A stretch of DNA of 34,724 nucleotides from the NCBI GenBank assembly GCA_021372945.1, contig JAJFTK010000016.1, positions 1 through 34,724 of the forward strand, given 5' to 3'. Below the pieces are notes generated by a model. The model was not told the origin of the DNA. It made no database searches and saw nothing but the letters and a program-made list of their open reading frames with translations. This DNA comes from Planctomycetaceae bacterium (GTDB taxonomy: Bacteria; Planctomycetota; Phycisphaerae; Sedimentisphaerales; Anaerohalosphaeraceae). How positions within the stretch are numbered: the stretch's first letter is position 1; each line of letters starts with the position of its first letter. The position numbers were made by a program, and so were the translations under genes. Positions 16,565-22,242 of this stretch are shown here, in pieces.

Positions 16565-18511
16565 ATGCGAACAATAGCACTTGGCCTTATAGGCATAACA
16601 TTAAGCATATCTATGGTTTATGGACAAGGAAAGCTAACAATATCAAGCCCCGACGGCCAACTCACCGTCGCCGTCGAATTGAAGGATGGAAAACCCTTCT
16701 ACTCCATCCAAAAATCCGGCAAAGACGTGATTTTGCCATCAACACTGGGCCTGATCCGAAACGATGGCTCATTTGCCGATGGTCTGACTTTTGAATACGC
16801 ATCGGACGTCATGGTGGTAAAAGACAGCTACACCATGATGGCAGGCAAACGCAAGAACTGCGCTTATGAAGGTAACGAACGCATTTTCAGATACAAGAAC
16901 ACCGAAGGCGAGTTTCTGGATATCATTTTTCGTGTGTCTAACGACGGTGCAGCGTTCAGCTACGCGTTTTTGGCTTCCCGCCGGACTCAGCAGCCGCTGA
17001 GCTGCAGCATCAAAGCTGAAAAGACCACCTTCACCTTCCCCGAAAAATCGCTTTCGTGGCTGCATCCCATGCCCGTGTCCAAGAGCGGCTGGTCTCGCAC
17101 GCAGTCCTCATATGAGGAGTATTATGAAAACGGAAAGCCCGTCGGCTTTGCCTCGCCCATGGGTCAGGGCTGGTGCATGCCGGCCCTGTTCAAGACGCCG
17201 GATGATATCTGGATTCTGGTCTGCGATTCCGATGTGGATGAAAACTACTGCGCCGTCCACCTGGGGCATGATTCCAAGAACGGCATCTATGAGGTCGCCT
17301 TGGCGCAGCCGGAGGAACATCGCGGACCCATCGACCCCGCCGAGCCGCAAATCACGTTTCCCTTCCAGTCGCCCTGGCGGGTCCTCATGATCGGCTCGCT
17401 AGGCACGATCGTCGAGTCGACGCTCATGACGGATGTAGCCTCCCCCAGCAAGATCGCCGATGCCTCATTCGTGCATCCCGGCAAGGCCGCCTGGCACTGG
17501 CTCCAGTACGGCGACGATAGCTCCACGCTGGAATGGGCCGACAAGTACCTCGACTTTGCCGTTAAGATGAAATGGCAGTACATGCTCATCGACGCCAACT
17601 GGGATCGCAACATCGGCTATGAAAAGATGGCCGAGTTCGTCAAGAAGGCCAACGCCAAAGGAGTCGATGTCATCCTGTGGTACAACTCCAACGGCGACTG
17701 GAACGATGCGCCGATGGGGCCCAAGAACCGGATGCACACGCACGAGGTGAGGCTTGAGGAATTCGCAAAGCTCAAACAGATGGGCGTCAAGGGCGTGAAG
17801 GTCGATTTCTTCGGCGGCGATAAACAGGCCACGATGAAACTGTACCTGGACACCTTCAAAGACGCCGCCGATTATGGCATCGTGGTCAACTGCCACGGTT
17901 CGACCATCCCGCGCGGCTGGCAGCGGACCTGGCCCAACCTAGTCACGATGGAGGCCGTCCGCGGCATGGAATACTGCTCCTTCGAGCAGCCCAACGCCAA
18001 CCGCCAGCCGCAGCACTGCGCGGTCCTGCCGTTTACGCGCAACGCGATCGGCTCCATGGATTTCACGCCCATGGTCTTTAAGCCCAAACTCCGCGGCAGT
18101 ACGCTGCGAACAACACCCGCTTTCGAACTAGCGCTGGCGGTGATCTTCGAATCCGGCATCCAGCACTTCGGCCTTGCGCCGGATGAATATGACCTCATGG
18201 CGCCGCACGTGGTCGAGTTTCTGCAGAACGTCCCGACCGCCTGGGATGATACCAAGTTCATCGACGGCTACCCCGGCCAGTTTGTCGTCCTGGCCCGAAA
18301 GGCCGGCACAAAGTGGTACATCGCCGGCATCAACGCCGCCGACCAGCCCAAGCAGATCAAGCTGGACCTGTCAAAATTCGCCGGCGCCGCCAAAGGTCTG
18401 CTCATCACCGACGCCGACAACCACACCTTGCAATCGAAGCCGATCGAGAACGCTTCCGCCATTGATGTTACGCTAATCAAATCCGGCGGCTTCGTCCTCG
18501 TCTTGGAATGA
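16565..18511 (+). CDS. Glycoside hydrolase family 97 (alpha-galactosidase/alpha-glucosidase type)
   Basis: 648 residues with a signal peptide (MRTIALGLIGITLSISMVYG). The N-terminal beta-sandwich has the family pattern SPDGQLTVAVELKDGKPFYS. The central barrel carries WQYMLIDANWD and VKGVKVDFFGGD. D414 in KVDFF sits where retaining GH97 members have an Asp nucleophile (inverting SusB-type members lack it), which favours the retaining, alpha-galactosidase-like branch. Glu residues at 463 and 468 follow in MEAVRGMEY. A C-terminal beta domain ends the protein. Exported, probably periplasmic. AAGGAGG stands 5 bases before the ATG. It is monocistronic here. Confidence 0.9.
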   Translation: MRTIALGLIGITLSISMVYGQGKLTISSPDGQLTVAVELKDGKPFYSIQKSGKDVILPSTLGLIRNDGSFADGLTFEYASDVMVVKDSYTMMAGKRKNCAYEGNERIFRYKNTEGEFLDIIFRVSNDGAAFSYAFLASRRTQQPLSCSIKAEKTTFTFPEKSLSWLHPMPVSKSGWSRTQSSYEEYYENGKPVGFASPMGQGWCMPALFKTPDDIWILVCDSDVDENYCAVHLGHDSKNGIYEVALAQPEEHRGPIDPAEPQITFPFQSPWRVLMIGSLGTIVESTLMTDVASPSKIADASFVHPGKAAWHWLQYGDDSSTLEWADKYLDFAVKMKWQYMLIDANWDRNIGYEKMAEFVKKANAKGVDVILWYNSNGDWNDAPMGPKNRMHTHEVRLEEFAKLKQMGVKGVKVDFFGGDKQATMKLYLDTFKDAADYGIVVNCHGSTIPRGWQRTWPNLVTMEAVRGMEYCSFEQPNANRQPQHCAVLPFTRNAIGSMDFTPMVFKPKLRGSTLRTTPAFELALAVIFESGIQHFGLAPDEYDLMAPHVVEFLQNVPTAWDDTKFIDGYPGQFVVLARKAGTKWYIAGINAADQPKQIKLDLSKFAGAAKGLLITDADNHTLQSKPIENASAIDVTLIKSGGFVLVLE

Positions 18512-18583
18512 CGTTGCGACCGACTGGGAACGCGGGCGGCTCGCCCGCATTTGTCCTATGAGTTCAGCTTGGGAACTTGCTGA

Positions 18584-18620
18584 GTGGCTATCCAAAGGGC
18601 TTGGTCCCGCAGGATGGCCA
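18584..18620. repeat. Structured repeat, copy 1
   Basis: TGGCTATCC (18585-18593) pairs with GGATGGCCA (18612-18620), with one G-U pair, around the core AAAGGGCTTGGTCCCGCA. The core is shared almost exactly with copy 2 at 18837-18876. GGG and CCC in the core could add a pseudoknot. Dispersed element of unknown type. Confidence 0.6.
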
Positions 18621-18635
18621 GTTTCTGTTTAATTA

Positions 18636-18667
18636 CTTCCGTGTCTTTCCGTGCATTCCGTGGTTAA
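18636..18667. repeat. CCGTGCATTCCGTGG-type dispersed repeat
   Basis: Same family and nearly the same sequence as 8983-9015 and 33276-33308 (CTTCCGTGTCTTTCCGTGCA then TTCCGTGGTTAA). Confidence 0.65.
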
Positions 18668-18696
18668 GGCACTAATTCGCGAAATCTGTGGTTCAT

Positions 18697-18725
18697 CTTA
18701 TGCAAACAGGGCTTCGACAAATTCC
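18697..18725 (-). pseudogene. Second copy of the last 29 bp of ftsY
   Basis: 26 of 29 bases match 19384-19412, the true end of ftsY. Read on the minus strand both give EFVEALFA-stop; all three differences are silent. Upstream of this point similarity fades (here FVPELEFVEALFA, in FtsY FDPEEFVEALFA), and the reading frame stays open for about 45 codons without other resemblance to FtsY. With the NYN gene between the two copies, this looks like the displaced end of ftsY left by an insertion. Confidence 0.75.
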
Positions 18726-18836
18726 AACTCTGGGACAAAGCGACATATAAAGTCTGCAAAACTCAAAATTACCGCGATTTCCAAGAATTTTACTTGCCTG
18801 TGGCTGATATAATCGTATAATTTAACAATCACGATA

Positions 18837-18876
18837 AGTGGCTATCCAAAGGGGTTGGTCCCGCGGTGATGCCACT
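18837..18876. repeat. Structured repeat, copy 2, abutting NYN gene
   Basis: AGTGGC (18837-18842) pairs with GCCACT (18871-18876) around a core that differs from copy 1 by few bases. On the plus strand it is followed by TTTTTATTT, so it would also act as a plus-strand terminator against transcripts running into the NYN gene. It ends two bases before the NYN stop codon. Confidence 0.6.
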
Positions 18877-18878
18877 TT

Positions 18879-19361
18879 TTATTTGCGCTGAAGCTTTTCA
18901 CGCAAATTATTCATGAACGCCGCATCGCGGAAGAATTCTCGCAACAGGGACGAACACTTATACTGGTTGGGAATCAGAAGCCGCCGCAGTTTGTTCTTCT
19001 CGGAAAGGTACTTAATAAGGCAGTGAAAATCTCCATCACCAGAAACAATTACGGCTTTGTCATAGTTAGGATATTCGATCATAGTGTGAAGAACCAATTC
19101 GGCATCAACATTCCCTTTCACTGTCCCATCCTTTAGAAACAACGTCGGCTTGAAAATCAGAATGTATCCATCTTTTTGAAGACGCGTATAAAGGGCTTGA
19201 TTTGTTGCGACATATCCGATGAAAAGAAAAGCGCTCTGGACGGCGTACTTATCTTTGAGGTACTTGCGAAAACGTCCAAAGTCCAGCCGCCATCCCTGTG
19301 CCAAAATCGCCAGGTTCAAATTTTGACTGTCAATAAATGCGTAGTTGTTTTCCTGTGCCAT
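18879..19361 (-). CDS. NYN-domain (PIN-like, LabA/DUF88) putative ribonuclease
   Basis: 160 residues forming a complete NYN domain: FIDSQNLNLAI with the first acidic residue at D11, KGNVDAELVLHTMIEY in the middle, and VSGDGDFHCLIKYL with paired acids, the expected metal-binding cluster of PIN-like RNases. C-terminal LREFFRDAAFMNNLREKLQR is helical. The ATG follows AAGGAG by six bases, only 23 bases after the ftsY stop, so it would ride on the ftsY transcript. GC content is lower than ftsY. It is flanked by a structured repeat and by a second ftsY 3' end, which marks it as a probable insertion. RNA target unknown; some relatives serve in defence or RNA turnover. Confidence 0.85.
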   Translation of the reverse strand: MAQENNYAFIDSQNLNLAILAQGWRLDFGRFRKYLKDKYAVQSAFLFIGYVATNQALYTRLQKDGYILIFKPTLFLKDGTVKGNVDAELVLHTMIEYPNYDKAVIVSGDGDFHCLIKYLSEKNKLRRLLIPNQYKCSSLLREFFRDAAFMNNLREKLQRK

Positions 19362-19384
19362 GGAACTCCTTCTTCTTCATATTC

Positions 19385-20308
19385 TTATGCGAACAGGGCC
19401 TCGACGAATTCCTCCGGGTCGAATTCGGCGATGTCTTCGGGCGTTTCACCAAGGCCGACGAATTTGACCGGGATGTCGAGCATGTCCTTGATGGCGATGA
19501 CGATGCCGCCGCGTGCCGTGCCGTCGAGCTTGGCTAAAAAGATGCCCGTCACCTTGATCGCCTCGGTAAACATCTTGGCCTGCATGATCGCGTTCTGGCC
19601 GGTCGTGCTGTCCAGCACCAGCAGCACCTCGTGCGGCGCCCCGGGGATCTGCTTTGCTGCGACGGAGCGGATCTTGGTCAGTTCTTCCATCAGGTGCTTT
19701 TGCGTGTGCAGTCTTCCGGCGGTATCCATGATCAGGTAATCGGCCTTGCGCGAGACCGCCGCCTGGCACGCATCAAACGCGACCGCCGCAGGGTCGGCGC
19801 CGGACTTGTGCTTGACGATCTGCACGCCGATGCGGTCGGCCCAGATGGTCAATTGCTCGACCGCCGCGGCGCGAAACGTATCGCATGCCGCAACGATCAC
19901 CGTCTTGCCGCTCTTATTGAGCATGTACGCCAGCTTGGCGATGCTGGTCGTCTTGCCGGAGCCGTTGATGCCCGCGACCAAAATCACCGTCGGCCCGCTC
20001 TCGGCCGACTTGAGCATGCGGTCCTGCGCGGGCCAGTAGTTCTTCATATGCGATTTCAAGAACGGCACCACGTCGTCCGTCTTCTTGATTTGTCCCTTCT
20101 TATACGCCCCGCGCAGGTCGGTGATGATGCGGTCGGTCGTCTCCACGCCGATGTCGTCGCCGATGAGCGTCTCTTCCAGCTTATCCAGCAGCTCGTCATC
20201 GATGTTCCGCCCCAGCGTCAGCACGGCAGACAGAGACGACGTGATCTTCGCCCGCGTCTTGCCCAGATGCTCTTTTAAGTACTGTACCGTCTTTGTAAAT
20301 ATGCCCAT
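19385..20308 (-). CDS. ftsY: Signal recognition particle receptor FtsY
   Basis: 307 residues: a short N domain and the SRP GTPase G domain, with no long acidic A domain. Motifs: GINGSGKTTSIAKLAY (G1), CDTFRAAAVEQL, DTAGRLHTQKHLMEEL (G3), TKLDGTARGG-type sequence (here AKLDGTARGG) and FVGLGETPEDIAEFDPEEF. With Ffh and SRP RNA it delivers nascent membrane proteins to the translocon. GGAG precedes the ATG at 20308. The last 29 bases recur at 18697-18725 beyond the NYN gene. Confidence 0.96.
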   Translation of the reverse strand: MGIFTKTVQYLKEHLGKTRAKITSSLSAVLTLGRNIDDELLDKLEETLIGDDIGVETTDRIITDLRGAYKKGQIKKTDDVVPFLKSHMKNYWPAQDRMLKSAESGPTVILVAGINGSGKTTSIAKLAYMLNKSGKTVIVAACDTFRAAAVEQLTIWADRIGVQIVKHKSGADPAAVAFDACQAAVSRKADYLIMDTAGRLHTQKHLMEELTKIRSVAAKQIPGAPHEVLLVLDSTTGQNAIMQAKMFTEAIKVTGIFLAKLDGTARGGIVIAIKDMLDIPVKFVGLGETPEDIAEFDPEEFVEALFA

Positions 20309-20324
20309 TTACTGCTCCGTGTAG

Positions 20325-20381
20325 CACGGGCGTCTCGCCCGTGAGATTGTTTCCTATTGTGACACGGGCATCTTGCCCGTG
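20325..20381. repeat. Two CACGGGC-GCCCGTG hairpin repeats in tandem
   Basis: CACGGGCGTCTCGCCCGTG (20325-20343) and CACGGGCATCTTGCCCGTG (20363-20381), each a 7-bp perfect stem with a five-base loop, right behind the ftsY start. Related hairpins stand at 1822-1839 and 18532-18548. Confidence 0.75.
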
Positions 20382-20421
20382 GATTACTACCACAACTCAA
20401 GACCATCAATGACCACTAAAA

Positions 20422-20466
20422 CTCTCCCCCTGCCAAGGGGGAGTGTCGCGCAGCGACGAAGGGGTA
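20422..20466 (+). repeat. Solo copy of the DUF559-associated palindromic repeat
   Basis: CTCTCCCCCTGCCAAGGGGG forms the first hairpin, GTCGC-GCA-GCGAC the second, and the unit ends GAAGGGGTA. The copies beside the DUF559 gene share this two-hairpin plan and the AGGGGTA end, but their second stem is GGCC-GAA-GGCC. The stem changed on both sides. Confidence 0.7.
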
Positions 20467-20519
20467 TCAGTTCCATCCACCTCAAGTCTCAGGACTCAAG
20501 CCCAATGACTATAGAGTAA

Positions 20520-20557
20520 AAGTGTCCCACAAATCCCCCCAAATTGCAAGCCGAACC
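20520..20557. repeat. Left 38-bp direct repeat of RhuM segment
   Basis: AAGTGTCCCACAAAT... through ...GAACC. It matches 22200-22237 at 32 of 38 bases in the same orientation. The pair encloses about 1.6 kb holding two small reading frames, a TQGVALG-type repeat and the RhuM gene. Confidence 0.7.
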
Positions 20558-20677
20558 CCGACACGTTTTTTGTTTTCCACAGCTTGAATTGTCGCGTATA
20601 ATTCGGAGGATATAAAAGGGCTTGTAGAAAGCAAATCCCGAAGAGCCTGCCCTGAGCGCAGTGTTGATATTAACGAT

Positions 20678-20788
20678 ATGAAAGAACTGCCCTATTATCC
20701 TGGAAATGAGCCTTGGACAAAGGAATATTATGAAAGAAGATGTGCCAGAATCATGGCAAAAGAAGAGTACAAGGGTGATACCTTTTGA
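20678..20788 (+). CDS. Small reading frame or gene fragment, 36 residues
   Basis: Reads MKELPYYPGNEPWTKEYYER and continues to KEEYKGDTF. The amino-acid mix is protein-like, and the frame stays open upstream to 20586 without a start codon. No ribosome-binding site precedes the ATG, so this may be the tail of a truncated gene. It overlaps the next small frame by 59 bases. I do not recognise a family. Confidence 0.25.
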   Translation: MKELPYYPGNEPWTKEYYERRCARIMAKEEYKGDTF

Positions 20789-20879
20789 GGGCGAGGACCT
20801 TGAGCGAACTGTGCGTACGGGGAGATCTAAAAAGGTCAGACTTTCTTTGAAGGGCCAGGGCTTCAAACCAAATTGTTGA
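20730..20879 (+). CDS. Small basic protein, 49 residues, possible remnant of an antitoxin-like gene
   Basis: MKEDVPESWQKKSTRVIPFE continues to RTGRSKKVRLSLKGQGFKPN-C. AAAGGAA lies a few bases before the ATG, so translation is plausible. The RSKKVRLSL stretch recalls the start of ribbon-helix-helix antitoxins, but the frame then runs straight into the neighbouring repeat, which supplies the C-terminus and the stop. It may be a gene cut short by the repeat. Identity uncertain. Confidence 0.3.
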   Translation: MKEDVPESWQKKSTRVIPFEGEDLERTVRTGRSKKVRLSLKGQGFKPNC

Positions 20880-20949
20880 ACGGTTTCAAGGTGCTGGCCA
20901 TGATGAACGGATATTGAAAATTGTCGGTGATGCGAGGTTGCGAACACTT

Positions 20950-21045
20950 GCGAATATGCTGCTCTTTCAGAGCGGTTTGGCTGTAGGGGACTTGGAAACC
21001 CAGGGTGTTGCCCTGGGCTAAGATACGTTGGCCTTTCAGGCCGTA
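20950..21045 (+). repeat. ETQGVALG-type REP element
   Basis: In one frame it codes GDLETQGVALG-stop followed by DTLAFQAVNSL-stop, a peptide that recurs as spurious short ORFs in planctomycete and other genomes (from memory, not checked). Two perfect hairpins lie in it: CCCAGGG-TGTTG-CCCTGGG (20999-21017) and GGCCT-TTC-AGGCC (21030-21042). Confidence 0.6.
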
Positions 21046-21098
21046 AATTCGCTTTGACATAAATTGCGTAAGCGATTTGCAATGAGGAGTTCAGCGAA

Positions 21099-22139
21099 AT
21101 GAGTGACAATGAGATTGTGCCGCGGGGCGGCGGGATTCTGATTTATCAGGCGGAGAACGGGCAGACGAAGCTGGAGGTGCGGCTCGAAGGCGAGACGCTG
21201 TGGCTGTCACAGGCGGATTTGGCGCGGCTTTACCAGACAACGACGCCGAACATAAATATCCATATTAAAAACATTTATGAAGAAGGCGAGCTGTCCGAGG
21301 AGGCAACTGTTAAGGATTACTTAATAGTTCAAACCGAAGGCGGCAGGCAGGTCAGCCGACAGGTTAAACACTATAATCTGGACATGATTATCTCGGTCGG
21401 CTACCGGATCAAGTCGCATATCGCCACGCATTTTCGGCAGTGGGCGACGCAGCGGCTGCGGGAATACATCGTCAAGGGATTCGTTCTGGACGATGAACGT
21501 CTTAAAAATCCCGACCATCCGTTTGACTATTTTGATGAATTGCTCCGCCGGATTCAGGATATCCGAACATCCGAGCGGCGGTTCTATCAGAAAATCACGG
21601 ACATCTACGCCACCAGCGTCGATTATGACCCGACCGACGAAATCAGCCTGACGTTTTTCAAGACCGTACAGAACAAGCTGCACTGGGCGATTACCGGCAT
21701 GACCGCCGCGGAAATTATCCATAAACGAGCCGACGCCGACAAGCCCAATATGGGGCTGACGAATTGGCGCGGCGGGAAGGTGCGTAAAACGGATGTCGCG
21801 ATTGCAAAGAATTACTTGAACGAAAATGAACTTGCCGCGCTGAATAACCTGGTCGAGCAGTACCTGATTTTTGCAGAAGGTCAGGCGATGCGACGGATTC
21901 CGATGTACATGAAAGACTGGATTGAAAAACTCCACGGATTTCTGTCGTTAAACGACCGAGACATCTTAAAACACGCCGGGGCCATTTCGCATGAAATGGC
22001 AAAGGAATTTGCCGAAAGCCAATACGAAAAATTCAATCAAAAGCGAATCGCATGGTCAGACAGCCAGGCAAGCGATTTTGATAAAACGATCAAACAGCTT
22101 CCATCCCGACCGAAGAAAGCTCCGCGTCGAAAGAAATAA
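21099..22139 (+). CDS. RhuM-family protein
   Basis: 346 residues matching the virulence-RhuM family: an N-terminal segment KLEVRLEGETLWLSQADLAR that looks like a winged-helix start, then VKHYNLDMIISVGYRIKSH and FRQWATQRLREYIVKGFVLD (KilA-N/Bro-like in layout), and a C-terminal alpha domain. The end is highly basic (KTIKQLPSRPKKAPRRKK). RhuM genes are accessory, often in islands and beside restriction or toxin modules; the biochemical role is not established. GAGGAG precedes the ATG. It lies between 38-bp direct repeats with no transposase, so it is probably a transferred single-gene module. Confidence 0.85.
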   Translation: MSDNEIVPRGGGILIYQAENGQTKLEVRLEGETLWLSQADLARLYQTTTPNINIHIKNIYEEGELSEEATVKDYLIVQTEGGRQVSRQVKHYNLDMIISVGYRIKSHIATHFRQWATQRLREYIVKGFVLDDERLKNPDHPFDYFDELLRRIQDIRTSERRFYQKITDIYATSVDYDPTDEISLTFFKTVQNKLHWAITGMTAAEIIHKRADADKPNMGLTNWRGGKVRKTDVAIAKNYLNENELAALNNLVEQYLIFAEGQAMRRIPMYMKDWIEKLHGFLSLNDRDILKHAGAISHEMAKEFAESQYEKFNQKRIAWSDSQASDFDKTIKQLPSRPKKAPRRKK

Positions 22140-22144
22140 ATGTA

Positions 22145-22192
22145 ACGCAGGCATCTTGCAATCTGCCTCCCAGCGCAGGCTGGAAGCCTGCG
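22145..22192. repeat. CGCAGGCT-GGA-AGCCTGCG hairpin repeat after rhuM
   Basis: A perfect 8-bp stem with a three-base loop at 22174-22192, preceded by a degenerate related unit ACGCAGGCATCTTGCA (22145-22160). It can serve as the RhuM mRNA 3' end although only TTCCTTT follows. It resembles the CACGGGC family in design. Confidence 0.6.
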
Positions 22193-22199
22193 TTCCTTT

Positions 22200-22237
22200 A
22201 AGTGTCCCACAAACCCTGTCAAAATGCAAGCAGAACC
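22200..22237. repeat. Right 38-bp direct repeat of RhuM segment
   Basis: Matches 20520-20557 at 32 of 38 bases, same orientation. It ends six bases before the stop codon of the GH3 gene at 22243. Confidence 0.7.
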
Positions 22238-22242
22238 GCATA

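Larger units (their letters stand above)
18512..18878. other. Repeat-filled gap holding pieces of three repeat families and a gene remnant
   Basis: No complete gene. In order: a GCGGGC-GGCTC-GCCCGC-type hairpin (18532-18548), structured repeat copy 1 (18584-18620), a CCGTG-family repeat (18636-18667), the decayed ftsY 3' end (18697-18725), and structured repeat copy 2 (18837-18876) directly behind the NYN gene. Confidence 0.7.
20309..21098. other. Repeat-rich region between ftsY and the RhuM gene
   Basis: 790 bases with no conventional gene. Contents in order: two CACGGGC hairpins, a solo copy of the DUF559-associated palindrome, the left 38-bp direct repeat of the RhuM segment, two small overlapping reading frames and an ETQGVALG-type repeat. 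A 206-codon minus-strand reading frame across this stretch runs through all these repeats and is not considered a gene. Confidence 0.65.

Noticed and set aside
18879..19361. NYN gene as the toxin of a toxin-antitoxin pair
   Set aside because: No small partner gene lies next to it; neighbours are ftsY and repeats.
20489..21109. 206-codon minus-strand frame between ftsY and rhuM
   Set aside because: It runs through a direct repeat, two small plus-strand frames and a REP element; composition is not protein-like and no ribosome-binding site is present. Its end (GSACNLGGFVGH) recurs antisense at the other direct repeat, showing it is repeat-derived.
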